A program made the translations under genes and the position numbers. A stretch of 64,000 bases of DNA from Nitrospiraceae bacterium (lineage in GTDB: Bacteria > Nitrospirota > Nitrospiria > Nitrospirales > UBA8639), in contig JACKFE010000002.1 of NCBI GenBank assembly GCA_020632635.1, forward strand, positions 372,001-436,000, written 5' to 3'. The notes beneath the pieces were generated by a model. The model was given only the letters and a program-made list of their open reading frames with translations. It did no database searches and had not been told where the DNA came from. Of the stretch, positions 1 through 10,300 are shown one piece after another. The stretch's first letter is position 1; the number at the start of each line of letters is the position of its first letter.

Positions 1-226
1 GACAGTGGATGACAAAACGGTTAGGCAGACCATGTGCCCCCGTGATGACTGCTTGGCCAGGACGGATAGGAGCCAGTGCCCGGCCTTCTTCTTCCAACCC
101 AGGCCCTGCCGCGCGGTGAATTGCCCCAGCCACCCCGCCGCCACTCCGCAACTGCGCATTGGCGGCATTCACGATGGCCTCCATATCAGGCTGATTCGCA
201 ATATTCCCCCGAACACATTCGATCAT
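1..226 (-). CDS. Macro-domain protein (ADP-ribose binding), 3' part cut by window edge
   Basis: Reading the minus strand from the ATG at 226 gives 75 codons with a clear macro-domain signature: a short first strand, then VNAAN (about residues 20-24), then the loop SGGGVAGAIHRAAG. Macro domains bind or hydrolyse ADP-ribose derivatives; the N of VNAAN and the glycine-rich loop line the ligand pocket. A purine-rich AAGGG lies about 10 bases upstream of the ATG. The plus-strand reading frame over the same bases is only a shadow. The gene continues beyond base 1, so its length, C-terminus and possible fusions are unknown. Specific activity (deacetylase, phosphatase or reader) cannot be told from this part. 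Confidence 0.85.
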   Translation of the reverse strand, partial: MIECVRGNIANQPDMEAIVNAANAQLRSGGGVAGAIHRAAGPGLEEEGRALAPIRPGQAVITGAHGLPNRFVIHC

Positions 227-740
227 GATTCCGTGAACCCTTAATGTGGCGATAAGATTACCCTCCGTTCAAACATCCATCTACTCCCGCTCGGATAAGG
301 CACCAAGCCAAAAAATGCAACTACTACATCAGGACTTCGATTCTGAATTGTTGGTGATGAAGCTTCAGGGTGCCCCACTCCTCTACTGTACCATCACGAA
401 GCCCCCATCAGGATACCTTGGCCCCTGTCTTTGAGGCATAGATCTGACACCAAGGACTCTCTCCTCTAACAATCATACCGCCCACTTCGATGGCACCTCA
501 GGAAAGCCGGGTGACGGAAAAGAAAATCTTTGCCCCAACTTTGGCAAACCTTCCCCTTCTCCTCCAACCGGCGTATTGACATTATTCGTGCTTCTTGAGA
601 GGCTTTTCATACTTTGTACACCCTCCAAACAGATTATCCCCAACGACGCCCTCTCTTAGGTATAACCGCTAACCTTTCCCTTGGAAACCTTTCTTACCTT
701 GAGAAGAAAAACATCGTGAACGAATAAGGTTTATCCATAG
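227..740. other. Intergenic region between divergent genes, no gene recognised
   Basis: About 510 bases separate the macro-domain gene (minus) from the LuxR-type gene (plus), so it should hold both promoters. I see no convincing -35/-10 pair, tRNA or strong hairpin. A 62-codon open frame at 246-434 has no ribosome binding site and no recognisable protein, and I treat it as chance. Confidence 0.5.
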
Positions 741-1472
741 ATGCCTCCAGCGCTTTCCGCCAATCCCTTACCACTCCTACCAGATCTCAATAGGCCTGGA
801 GCTGTCCCTTTGGCATCCAGCCAGTCAGTCACACAAATCCCCAAGGAAGACGCTGGTGCAGATGCTGCTCTCAATTGGGATATGATCCGGGACATTCCAC
901 CCCATAAAGTCTTCCTCTGGGATGAATACGGCCGGTATGTGGACTTCTCGTTTCCCAATCCTATCTATGGCCATTTCTTCGGTCCCGCACGACTAAAGGG
1001 GGCAATGGTTGCTGACATATTGCCTAGTGATACGGCTCAAGCCATTTTAAGCAAAATTCGACACACCATCTTCACACAGGCACCTGGATTTCTGTCCCTC
1101 GTCTTTCATCAAAAAGGCCAACGAACTTTCCAAACAATAATTAGATTTTTCCCGTTGACTAACCATGTCCTCGGCTTAGTCAATGATTTCCCACACCTCA
1201 CCCTTGCCCCCTCAGATCCTTTACCCTCCACCCCAGCTCCCACTCACTTGCCTCGCCTGCGACATCCCCTGACCTACCGGGAACAACAAATATTACGGGC
1301 GGTAGGCCAAGGACTGTCGAATGAGGCCATTTCCACCAATCTGAGAATTTCACCCAGAACCGTCAAATTCCATCTCTTAAATCTATATCAAAAGCTTGGC
1401 GTCTCCTCCCGGATCAGCCTCAAAACTATAGCTCCCTTCTTACTTTCCCCCCCAAAGTCAACACCCCATTAA
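741..1472 (+). CDS. LuxR-family transcriptional regulator with N-terminal sensor-like region
   Basis: The 243-residue product ends in a LuxR/FixJ-type helix-turn-helix at about residues 175-230: LTYREQQILRAVGQGLSN, then ISPRTVKFHL and KLGVSSR. This is the usual pattern LTxRExxIL...G.SNxxIA..L..S..TVK.H. The first 160 residues look like a PAS-type fold (aromatic and hydrophobic strands, with a run near residues 57-150) but lack a motif that names the ligand. There is no receiver domain, so it is not a classical response regulator. The start is the ATG at 741 with AAGG about 11 bases upstream. It stands alone; its targets are unknown. The lipoprotein and barrel genes just downstream are possible targets by position only. 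Confidence 0.8.
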   Translation: MPPALSANPLPLLPDLNRPGAVPLASSQSVTQIPKEDAGADAALNWDMIRDIPPHKVFLWDEYGRYVDFSFPNPIYGHFFGPARLKGAMVADILPSDTAQAILSKIRHTIFTQAPGFLSLVFHQKGQRTFQTIIRFFPLTNHVLGLVNDFPHLTLAPSDPLPSTPAPTHLPRLRHPLTYREQQILRAVGQGLSNEAISTNLRISPRTVKFHLLNLYQKLGVSSRISLKTIAPFLLSPPKSTPH

Positions 1473-1755
1473 ATGCTTCAGGCAAATATCTCCTGAGCAG
1501 GCACGTATAACCTGATATCCCACAGGATTTTCCCATAAAAAACCCCTGCACAAAACCTCTTTCCCACGATAAAAACTTTCTCACCCATCTCTCTAGGTAA
1601 CCAAGGGACATGCAGCCTCACCATGAGTAATTCTCCTAATAAGAGGCCTGTCCCAGGACAGTTTCCTCACACAAGGTCCTTGCTAAGATATTCGGAAAGC
1701 ACAAGGTATCTTTTCGCTGGAAAATGAGGGGTTATTACAAACAAGGAGGTCAGAA

Positions 1756-2115
1756 ATGCGAAATGGGGTGTTAATCTTCCTAGCTTTTATTTTTTTCGCC
1801 GGGTGTAGTACTGCGGGACGCTTGGGAATCGTGACCAAAAGTTCGGCGGACCCTTCTTCCCTTCTAAAAAATAGTCAAGGGTATGAAGAACTTGGCCCAA
1901 CAGAAGGAAAAGCTTGCCGGTATTTTCTCCTCGCCATCATTCCATGGGGAAACTCCGACTTTGAAAAAGCGGTAAACATAGCGTTGGAGAAAACAGGAGG
2001 AGATGCCTTGCTTAATGTTACAGCGGAAAGTAGCTTGTATGGTTTTATTCCCATTTATAATGTCTTTTCTTTTACCTGCACAACGGTTAAAGGGACAGCT
2101 ATAAAATTTAAATAG
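1756..2115 (+). CDS. TRL-like family lipoprotein
   Basis: A 119-residue small lipoprotein. A hydrophobic signal (residues 3-16) leads to the lipobox FAGC, with the lipidated cysteine at residue 17. The mature part has the pattern GKACRYFLLAIIPWG, followed by acidic residues, then a second cysteine and a final TVKGTAIK. This resembles the TRL-like domain of small envelope lipoproteins: GKAC..., xxWGDxS..xA, then CT.V.G. The ribosome binding site is strong (AAGGAGGT, 6-7 bases before the ATG at 1756). The function of the family is not known; proteins of this kind are usually envelope-stress or secretion accessories. A 14-base palindrome-like element, CTGTCC-CA-GGACAG, lies about 100 bases upstream and may be an operator. 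Confidence 0.7.
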   Translation: MRNGVLIFLAFIFFAGCSTAGRLGIVTKSSADPSSLLKNSQGYEELGPTEGKACRYFLLAIIPWGNSDFEKAVNIALEKTGGDALLNVTAESSLYGFIPIYNVFSFTCTTVKGTAIKFK

Positions 2116-2193
2116 TCCCTTTCTCCATTGAAGGCGTAGATCATGCGCCATCCGGCATATTGATTAATAGATTTAAAGAAAGGTTCAACTTTC

Positions 2194-2759
2194 ATACTTT
2201 ATCTAAAGCTGGGGCTTATCGCATTTGCGGTACTCGCGTTAGGCTCTACCGTGTTGGCCGAGGATGCCGGAGATTATAGCTGGCCAGGATTCTATCTGGG
2301 TGGTGGCGGATTGTATGGCATTGAAGATTTTGACACATCGGTGGAAGTCGATAATGAATTCGGTTTTAATTTTCGCTTGGGGTACCGATTGACCCCTAAC
2401 ATTGCCATCGAAGGAATGGGCGAACGGGTCAATGCGTTTTCACTCACAAATGCCGTCGCCCTTAACGTAGATACCTGGGTCGGCACGCTCAACGGCAAAT
2501 TCTTTTTCTTAACAAATCGGATACAGCCCTACCTACTCGCCGGACTAGGGATTATGCGTGCCCATTCGTATCTCAGATCGGGATTTTCCAATGTAGACTC
2601 GAGTGATACCGGGAGGCCATTCGGTGGGGTGGTGGAGTGGACTCCTATCTCACCGAACATTGGCTCATCAACGTTGAGGTGTCAGGTGTGAATCCAACTG
2701 GAGATATCAAGGACATCGACTACTTCTCTCTCGGCGGAGGAATCCAATATCGTTTTTAG
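2194..2759 (+). pseudogene. Frameshifted outer-membrane beta-barrel protein
   Basis: The reading frame encodes a signal peptide (hydrophobic LGLIAFAVLALGSTVLA, cleaved before EDAG), then alternating barrel strands such as WPGFYLGGGGLYG, FNFRLGYRLTP and IQPYLLAGLGIM. At about 2611-2613 (a run of three G) the frame breaks. One missing base there would join DTG to EAIRWGGGVDSYL and on to a proper barrel C-terminus ending in QYRF before TAG at 2757. No ATG, GTG or TTG precedes the signal peptide in frame; the best position for the start is ATA at 2194, about 10 bases after AAAGG. Two separate defects argue for a decaying gene, although a sequencing error at the G run is possible. It is of the OmpW/Omp_b-brl class by shape only. 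Confidence 0.7.
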
Positions 2760-2798
2760 CATGTATGAGCTAGCCACAGAAGATGTCTTGCCCACATC

Positions 2799-2832
2799 CG
2801 ACGGCTGAACCAAGGTTCAGCCGTCGTTTTTT
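2799..2832 (+). terminator. Strong Rho-independent terminator
   Basis: A perfect 12-base-pair stem (CGACGGCTGAAC pairing with GTTCAGCCGTCG) closes a CAAG loop and is followed directly by six T. It lies 40 bases after the barrel stop codon and insulates it from the ATPase gene downstream. Confidence 0.92.
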
Positions 2833-3023
2833 CACGAGTCTCCACCTTTTCCCCACATCTTTCCTTTTTTCCCAATTTCTTTGGATGCGGTTTCCCCTGT
2901 CGCTTTGGTATCTTTTTCCTGGTTCAAATGTGGAACTAACCACGATTCACCAATCCAACCCCCTCACGCTCACCGTAGGGTGAGAGAACAGCCATCGTTC
3001 ATTCACGAAGGGAGTGGTTCACG

Positions 3024-5471
3024 ATGTCGGATTTTGAAAAATTAGGCGTCTTTTATCTGGGTCGGCCATACGACCTGCCCACTAAATCACCGAAGCCTGG
3101 CTTGCTCCTCTACGATTCCAAGGATCTGGTCACCCACGCGGTCTGCGTGGGGATGACGGGGAGCGGAAAAACCGGCTTATGCATCGGCCTGCTGGAAGAA
3201 GCGGCCATCGACGGCATCCCCGCCATCGTGATCGATCCCAAAGGGGACATCGCCAATCTGCTTCTCACGTTTCCCGATCTCCAAGGCCAGAACTTTCTTC
3301 CCTGGGTCAATCCCGATGATGCCAAGAAAAAGGAGTTGACGCCGGAAGCCTTTGCCGACAAAGAAGCGGCGAAATGGAAAGCCGGACTGGAATCTTGGGG
3401 ACAAGATGGTGCGCGCATTGCCCGCCTTCGGGACGCGGCGGAATTTCTGATTTACACCCCGGGCAGCACGGCCGGACTCCCCGTCTCGATTTTGCAATCC
3501 TTTTCCGTGCCCTCTCCCAAAATTCTCGAGGACACCGAACTGCTGGGAGAACGAATCAGCACCACGGTCACCAGCCTGCTGAATCTGGTGGGCATTGATG
3601 CCGATCCGCTACAAAGCCCTGAACATATCCTTCTATCCAATATCCTACAAACCTCTTGGATGGCCGGTCAGGACCTGGCACTGGCCTCGTTAATCCAGGC
3701 CATTCAAAATCCGCCGTTTTCCAAATTGGGCGTGATGGACTTGGAGTCCGTGTTTCCGTCAAAGGATCGATTTGGCCTGGCCATGCGGTTCAACAATTTA
3801 CTGGGGGCGCCTGGATTTTCGGCATGGCTGGAAGGGCAGCCGCTGGACATCAATCATATTCTCTACTCCGCCACCGGCAAACCTCGTATCGCGATTTTTT
3901 CCATCGCTCATTTAAACGACACCGAACGCATGTTTTTTGTCAGCCTTTTGCTGACTCAAATGGTGAGTTGGATGCGGACGCTCTCCGGCACCACCAGCTT
4001 GCGCGCGCTCTTGTACATGGATGAAGTTTTTGGATTTTTTCCGCCGGTCAAAAATCCTCCGTCCAAAGCTCCCATGCTGACGATGTTGAAACAAGCCAGA
4101 GCCTTTGGGTTGGGGGTGGTGCTCGCCACGCAAAATCCGGTAGACCTGGATTACAAAGGGCTCGGCAATACCGGCACCTGGTTTATTGGGCGCCTGCAGA
4201 CCGAACGGGATATGGCCCGTGTGCTGGACGGACTGGAAGGGGCGGCGGCCACTAGCGCAGGCGGGTTTGACCGCAAACGGATGGAACAGATTTTATCAGG
4301 GTTAGGCAACCGGATTTTCCTCCTGAACAACGTCCATGATGATGGCCCGGAAATTTTTGAAACACGCTGGGCGCTGTCCTATTTACGCGGACCCTTGACC
4401 CGCACACAAATCAAAACATTGATGGACCCGATCAAAACCGGTGGGTTGGCGGAAGCATCCCCAGGAACCAAGCCCTTATCCGAATCGAGGCCAGGCGGTA
4501 CACCCAACGGAATGGCCTCGCACCCGCCGGTTCTGCCGCCTTCCATTGAGCAGCACTATCTCCCCATTCGAAGCGGACGTCCGTCCGGTGCCACCCTGCT
4601 CTATCATCCACGGCTCTATGGGGGCGCATCCGTTCATTACCAGGATGCGAAAAACTCATTGGATGAAGTGCGGGACATTCAGGCCCTCGTCGCGTTTCAG
4701 GAAGGCCCGGTGCCGGTTCAGTGGGATCAGGCCGAGGCCCTCGATATTCCTCCAGCGGATTTGGATACCCGCCCCGCCGACAGCAGCCAATTTGCGGAAT
4801 TGCCGGAAGCGGCCAGCCAAGCCAAATCATACAAAGGATGGCAAAAGGACTTTGAAGATTGGGTCTACCGCACCCAGACGCTGGAAATGTTTCGCAACGA
4901 CTCTCTTCGAATGTCTTCAGGCCCGCATGAATCGGAACGGGATTTTCGACTTCGCCTGCAACAGCTCGTCCGAGAACGCCGGGATGAGGAAACCGACACG
5001 CTCAGAAAAAAATACGCCGCGAAGACGGCCGCGCTGGAAGACCGCGTTCGACGGGCGGAGCAGGCAGTGGAGCGGGAAGCCGAACAGGCCAAGCAACAGA
5101 AATTGCAAACCGTCATCTCGATCGGGGCCACCGTACTGTCCGCGTTTCTGGGCCGAAAAGCCGTCAACACCTCATCCATGGGCAAAGCCACCTCAGCCGT
5201 GCGAGGCTTAAGCCGCACCATGAAAGAGGGCAAGGATGTGGACCGGGCCGAAGAAAATGTCGAGGCCCTGAAACGCCAACTGACGGAGCTCGAGGAAGCG
5301 CTTCAACAAGACATCCACGCGCTGACCACGAAGTGGGATGTCGAAACCATTCCCCTGGAGACCATCAAAGTCCGGCCCAAAAAATCGAATATCTCCACCA
5401 CCCTCGTCTCCCTGACCTGGGTTCCGTTCTGGAGGGAGGCCGATGGCCGGACCACACCCGCATGGTGTTAA
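3024..5471 (+). CDS. HerA/VirB4-like P-loop ATPase with C-terminal coiled coil
   Basis: An 815-residue protein. The Walker A motif GMTGSGKT is at residues 43-50, preceded by the HxxxxG entry typical of FtsK-HerA translocases. Walker B is YMDE (D333, E334), and ATQNP follows about 40 residues later, as in HerA/TraG motor proteins that carry out DNA or protein translocation. The C-terminal third (about residues 600-780) is highly charged coiled coil with a short hydrophobic glycine-containing patch near 690-705. No NurA nuclease gene is next to it, so a HerA-NurA end-resection pair is not supported here. The upstream gap carries a purine-rich AAGGGAGTGG before the ATG. It sits alone between a terminator and a DUF2780 gene; substrate and partner are unknown. 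Confidence 0.8.
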   Translation: MSDFEKLGVFYLGRPYDLPTKSPKPGLLLYDSKDLVTHAVCVGMTGSGKTGLCIGLLEEAAIDGIPAIVIDPKGDIANLLLTFPDLQGQNFLPWVNPDDAKKKELTPEAFADKEAAKWKAGLESWGQDGARIARLRDAAEFLIYTPGSTAGLPVSILQSFSVPSPKILEDTELLGERISTTVTSLLNLVGIDADPLQSPEHILLSNILQTSWMAGQDLALASLIQAIQNPPFSKLGVMDLESVFPSKDRFGLAMRFNNLLGAPGFSAWLEGQPLDINHILYSATGKPRIAIFSIAHLNDTERMFFVSLLLTQMVSWMRTLSGTTSLRALLYMDEVFGFFPPVKNPPSKAPMLTMLKQARAFGLGVVLATQNPVDLDYKGLGNTGTWFIGRLQTERDMARVLDGLEGAAATSAGGFDRKRMEQILSGLGNRIFLLNNVHDDGPEIFETRWALSYLRGPLTRTQIKTLMDPIKTGGLAEASPGTKPLSESRPGGTPNGMASHPPVLPPSIEQHYLPIRSGRPSGATLLYHPRLYGGASVHYQDAKNSLDEVRDIQALVAFQEGPVPVQWDQAEALDIPPADLDTRPADSSQFAELPEAASQAKSYKGWQKDFEDWVYRTQTLEMFRNDSLRMSSGPHESERDFRLRLQQLVRERRDEETDTLRKKYAAKTAALEDRVRRAEQAVEREAEQAKQQKLQTVISIGATVLSAFLGRKAVNTSSMGKATSAVRGLSRTMKEGKDVDRAEENVEALKRQLTELEEALQQDIHALTTKWDVETIPLETIKVRPKKSNISTTLVSLTWVPFWREADGRTTPAWC

Positions 5472-5654
5472 GCAACCGGATCACTCAATCAAAATACGGG
5501 GCTGGGTTTCTTTTTTTGATCCATATCCCGTATCCTGTCATTCAGGGCCTGGGCGTTCTCAGACGCACTCCTCTATGAATGCCCAGGCCAACCCCCTCGC
5601 CATATCGTTGATCTAACCGTCGGGTATCGACATTATTTTTCAGGAGGTAGGTTC

Positions 5655-6059
5655 ATGGAACTCATTCAGCAGCTCGTCAGCAATTTGGGTATTAACGAAG
5701 GTCAGGCCAAAGGGGGAGCCGGCCTCCTCTTTAATCTGGCGAAAGAGAAGCTTGGCACCGGTGACTTTCAACAACTGACCAATGCCATTCCCGACGTGAC
5801 CAATCTGATGAAGGCTGCGCCGGAGTCCGGAGGAGGCCTGATGGGCGCACTCGGCAGCGCTGCATCCGCCTTCGGAGGGTTAGGCGGGAAAATGGAAGGC
5901 TTGGGAAATTTGGCGCAGTTAGCTGGCGGATTTTCCCAACTGGGCTTGAATGCCGACATGATCGGGAAATTCGTCCCGATCGTCCTTTCCTTCGTGCAAA
6001 ATCAAGGGGGGGATGCGGTGAAGGGGCTGTTGGCCAAAGTCCTTCAACCCTCTGCGTAA
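5655..6059 (+). CDS. DUF2780 family protein (VcgC/VcgE-like)
   Basis: A 134-residue glycine-, alanine- and leucine-rich protein starting MELIQQLVSNLGINEGQAKG and ending with the pattern IGKFVPIVLSFVQNQGG...GLLAKVL. Both ends match the DUF2780 family, known from cassette genes and bacterial genomes without an assigned role. There is no signal peptide and no true transmembrane helix; the middle (residues 58-90) is a low-complexity glycine/leucine stretch. CAGGAGGTAGGTTC before the ATG is an excellent ribosome binding site. It leads a small plus-strand group with the DUF2959 lipoprotein and the GlsB-like protein. Confidence 0.75.
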   Translation: MELIQQLVSNLGINEGQAKGGAGLLFNLAKEKLGTGDFQQLTNAIPDVTNLMKAAPESGGGLMGALGSAASAFGGLGGKMEGLGNLAQLAGGFSQLGLNADMIGKFVPIVLSFVQNQGGDAVKGLLAKVLQPSA

Positions 6060-6130
6060 AACCAAGGCCCCAAAAGGGCTTGTTGCACAGAAAAACATTT
6101 CGGACCATTTTGTCAGTAAAGGATTTGGGC

Positions 6131-6832
6131 ATGAGTAATGATCGATCTTACCGAAAGCCGGGACCATCTACCCTTGTTCGACTTGTGTGCCTGGGCGCCC
6201 TTGGCGTCATCACGGTTCTGTCGTGGGGAGGCTGTCAAACGGCCTATTACGAAGCCATGGAAAAGATGGGGTACCATAAACGCGACCTGATGGTCAGCAA
6301 TGTGGAAAAAGCCCGCGATGCCCAGCAGGAAGCCAAGGAACAATTTAAGTCGGCCTTGGATCGTTTTACCAAAACATTGAATATCAAGGGCGGGGAGCTT
6401 CAGGAAAAATACGATGTTCTCAACGCGGAGTACGAACAGAGTGCCGCCAAAGCTCAGGCCGTGCGGGACCGCATTGCCTCGGTGGAAGATGTTTCAGCCG
6501 CCCTCTTTGAAGAGTGGGAAGCCGAGCTGAAAGAATATTCCAGCGCCAGCTTACGGCAAAACTCTCAAAAACAACTCACTCGCACACGAGCGCAATACGC
6601 CCAACTCATCAAAGCCATGAAGCGGGCCGAAACAAAAATGGATCCGGTGCTGGCGAAATTCAAAGATCAGGTGCTCTTTCTCAAGCATAACCTGAATGCG
6701 CAAGCCATTGCTTCCCTGAAAAGCGAGCTCTCGTCGGTGGAAGGGAATATCGCCGCGTTGATCAAAGAGATGGAAAGCTCCATCAAGGAAGCCGACTCCT
6801 TTATTTCAGCCATGGCGAAAGACAAAGAATAA
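6131..6832 (+). CDS. DUF2959 family lipoprotein-like protein
   Basis: A 233-residue protein when started at the ATG at 6131, which has AAGGA 8 bases upstream; an in-frame ATG at 6080 gives a poorer N-terminus. A basic stretch and a hydrophobic segment (about residues 15-32) end at C35, probably lipidated although the box (WGGC) is unusual. The rest is long alpha-helix with heptad character. The pattern CQTAYY.AMEKMGYHKRDLMVSNVEKARDAQ is typical of the DUF2959 family. Function unknown; the position suggests an envelope or stress role shared with its neighbours. Confidence 0.78.
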   Translation: MSNDRSYRKPGPSTLVRLVCLGALGVITVLSWGGCQTAYYEAMEKMGYHKRDLMVSNVEKARDAQQEAKEQFKSALDRFTKTLNIKGGELQEKYDVLNAEYEQSAAKAQAVRDRIASVEDVSAALFEEWEAELKEYSSASLRQNSQKQLTRTRAQYAQLIKAMKRAETKMDPVLAKFKDQVLFLKHNLNAQAIASLKSELSSVEGNIAALIKEMESSIKEADSFISAMAKDKE

Positions 6833-6902
6833 GCCGGTTCTTATCTCTCCCCGGCAGACACGCGCATTTCTCTCGATATTCGGATAACCACAGGAGGATC
6901 CC

Positions 6903-7151
6903 ATGGGCATCATTTCCTGGTTCGTGTTCGGGTTAATCGCCGGGATATTGGCCAAATGGCTCATGCCGGGCAAGGATCCCGGCGGCATCATCGTCACGAG
7001 CCTGATCGGCATTGCCGGAGGCATCGTCGGCGGGTACATCGGCACCACCTTTGGATGGGGAGATGTGGAAGGCTTTGACATGCGAAGCTTTGCCTTGGCC
7101 ATTGGCGGGGCTCTGCTCTTGTTATTCGGGTATCGCAAGATCAAGGGGTAA
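6903..7151 (+). CDS. GlsB/YeaQ/YmgE family stress-response membrane protein
   Basis: An 82-residue inner-membrane protein with three hydrophobic segments (about 2-18, 28-48 and 58-76). It has the family pattern GIISWFVFGLIAGILAKWLMPGKDPGG followed by GIAGGIVGGYIG. These small proteins, once called transglycosylase-associated, are induced by general or envelope stress; their molecular role is not settled. CAGGAGGATCCC precedes the ATG. It closes the group that starts with the DUF2780 gene. Confidence 0.88.
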   Translation: MGIISWFVFGLIAGILAKWLMPGKDPGGIIVTSLIGIAGGIVGGYIGTTFGWGDVEGFDMRSFALAIGGALLLLFGYRKIKG

Positions 7152-7256
7152 CTCCGGCTTCCTGATCCATTGATGCGAGCGAGATCCCATTTTCAGCCCA
7201 ACAAGCTCCCTTGCCGTCCGACTCCTTCCTTTACCTCCCCTGCAAAGTTTTATAGA

Positions 7257-7278
7257 CTCCCTGAGCTGCCTCAGGGAG
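7257..7278. repeat. Inverted repeat upstream of the AsmA-like gene
   Basis: Nine-base arms CTCCCTGAG and CTCAGGGAG flank a CTGC loop about 80 bases before the AsmA-like start codon. No T-tract follows on either strand, so it is not an obvious intrinsic terminator. It could be an operator or a leader hairpin for the five-gene operon. Confidence 0.5.
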
Positions 7279-7358
7279 AAGGGCAACGGCCTTGTCAGAA
7301 ATGGTGCGTCCCATATCCCCCATAATTGCTTCCGTCCGTTCAGAGCGCCGAAAGATAG

Positions 7359-10300
7359 ATGACCGATTTACCCCCAACCCATCCTGAGTTCCCCCCTCCC
7401 TTGCCCAGCGAACACACCACGCGGGGCAGTCGTCTACGAACATTCTTGAAGGTGGCCGCCTGGGCTGGAGCTGTGCTTGCCATGCTCCTCATCGGAGCCG
7501 GGCTCTTACTGACCTATTGGTTTCCCTCCGAGATGGTCCGGCAACAACTGGAAACCCGCCTCTCCGATCTCTTACAGGGCACGGTTCAGATTGAATCGCT
7601 CTCCTTCAATCTCTTGAACGGGCTCACCATTCGCCAAGCCCACTTGCGGCGTGAGGCTCATCCCCCGCTCAAAGTGGAACGGTTGCAACTGGATTACAGC
7701 CTCTGGAGCCTACTGTGGGGGACATTGCGAATCAATGAAGTGATGATCGAGGGAGCCGATCTCGTGTTGAATCTTCCCGAACTCTCCCACGGTGAACCCT
7801 CGAAGGAAACCGGCCTCCCGCCGCAGACAGACCAGCCTTTCATGCCAGCCCTTCCCGTCACGATAGACGTCACCACATTGAAAATTTTACGGACTCACGT
7901 CCAGGTGATCGTTGCCCCAGACCTTGAGGTTCGGCTGAAAGGGATGAACCTGACCTGCTCCGGTGGCATTTCTCCTGAAACAGCCCGCCTTCAAGGAGAA
8001 TTGGATATTAAAGGCCTTGACCTGCAGTTCCAAGAGAAGAATCTCCAACTCCCCCTGATGATGGCCTTTGACGCCTCGATTCAACTACCCAGTCAACAGA
8101 TCGCCATTAATCATTTGACGATTCAATCCGAACCGACGCTTCGCCTGACAGTGGACGGCCTCATTCAGCATCCGACGTCAGAGAAAACCGTGGCCTTGAC
8201 TGTGCGCGATACACAGATTGACCTTGGCCAACTCCTGCGCCTGGGACATCCGTTTCTCCCGCCGGACATGGCAGGCATACTGGTGAAAGGCACGTTAACG
8301 CCACAACTCACCATCAAGGGTTCGGCACCTGATGGGTTGTTTAATGGTTCACTCCAAGGAACCGTGAAAGGCGCAGGCTTGGAAGCGCGACTGCCGTCCA
8401 ATGGGGCAGAGGTGGGCGCCACCGATCTGACCGTCAATGTGAACGATCTTCGCATTCAACAGAACACCCCAACGCTGGGTCAATTGGCCATCCAAGGGTT
8501 TGTCCAACAGGCAGCCTACCACGATTACCGCGTAACCCACCTGCAACTGGGGCTATCTGGAGACTTTCTCGATGCCGGGCCGATTTCCGGCACGATGAAC
8601 GTCTCAGGCGAAACCACCCTTCCGTCAACATGGTTGGGGAAAGCCATCGAGATTCCATTTGACGTTCAGATGAAGGGCACAGGAAATTATCAATCCCCAC
8701 AGCTCACCCTCTCCGACCTGGGGGCGGACTTCGGACCCTATGGCTATCTTGAGGGAACGGCCGCCATCGAACCCAGAACGCCCCCAAGCACTTCCCAGGA
8801 TGCCGCCTTTGACATACGTCTTTTTCCCCGGCTCGAGACCCTCTTGCCTCTCGTACCGAGGACCGTCCTTCCAGGAGTGACGCTGACGAAAGGAAAGAGC
8901 CCGGACAGTATCCACGTGAAGGCTCACGGAGTTCTTAATCAGGATTCCATGCCGGAAGCAGCGAATTTCGCCACAGCGGTCAAACTTGGATCACTTCGAG
9001 TCCATCTCCAGGAACCGGCAAGCGACGGCACGTTGGACACCTTGGCCTTCCTCGTATCCGGCGATTATCAGCGGAGAGCCGGTGCGGTTAAAGGAACGGC
9101 CGGACTATCGGCGCAGGTGTCCAACGTGAACGCTCCACCGCAATTGACCATCCCCCGCACCTTGATCACGTTGAAATCAGACTTTCAGGGGCATCTCTCC
9201 CCGGCCTTCCAACCCCTCACCCTCCATTCCGAAGATCAACTGCAGGTGGGACTGGAGGGCCTCACGTTCACACACCCATCGATGACCGCGTCCCTTCCCC
9301 ATCTCAAATGGCTATCCCAGACACAGCAAGACGTGCTGCAACAGCACGTGATCGTGAAAGGGCTTCGCGTGACCGCTCCACAGGTGTTCGAACTCGGCAT
9401 GAAAGGCGAATGGGATCAGCCCACACAACGATTTGCCCTGGAGATGCGCATGCCCTTTCTCCGTCTGGACCAACTGCTGCCACAACTATCCGGATCGCTC
9501 ATGGATGGCTTACAGACGATCAAGCCCACCGGCTTGATCAATGTCAATCTTCACACGGCAGGCTCCGTCCCTTCAGAAGCCGATATCACCGCCATGCATC
9601 TTCCCCTGGAATTAACAGGCACCATCTCCGTGAAAGACGCTGGCGGGGAGATCGCGGGATTTGGCATCCAAGACACCAACGGGACAGTGTCCGTGAATTA
9701 CGAACCTGCCTCGACTCCTCCCTTACAATTTCTCACTGACCTGCATCTGCAGACCATCACATTCCCCAGCATGATGCCGATTCAACAATTGCCGAACACC
9801 ACCATACAAATCAAAATCGCCGCGCCTTCCCCCGATGAAATCCGCATCGATCAATTCCGCCTCACCAGTAACGGGTTGAGCACAGGCCTCCAGGGGAGCC
9901 TGGTCGGCGTGCAAGGCTTGCTCAATTCTCCTGATCCGCTGGGCGCACGACTGGCTGATCTGTTTGCGGAAGTTGAGACCACGGCCAATGTGGATCTGGC
10001 CAGATTCCAAGAGGTCCTGACGCCCCACGGCATTCAGGGCACCGGCCACACCGGTATCCACGTTCACCTGCGCAAGAAAGAACACGGCAACCTGGACTCG
10101 GCCATTGATCTCACGCTGAAGGAGGTTTCGCTTCAGCAAGAACGGGCCACCATCGAAGAAGGCACGGGCAGCATCCAAATCCGAAAATCCCTCGCCTGGC
10201 AACCCGGAGGCAGCCCAACAGGCCGAAGCGCCCCATTCCATCCCTCGGACCTTATTGCCCAATTACAGCGGTTCGCCAAAACAGAACACACCTTCACGGC

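Noticed and set aside
5..244. 79-codon plus-strand frame at the left edge
   Set aside because: It is the antisense shadow of the macro-domain gene, which has clear family motifs on the minus strand.
246..434. 62-codon plus-strand frame
   Set aside because: No ribosome binding site, no recognisable protein features, located in the expected promoter region.
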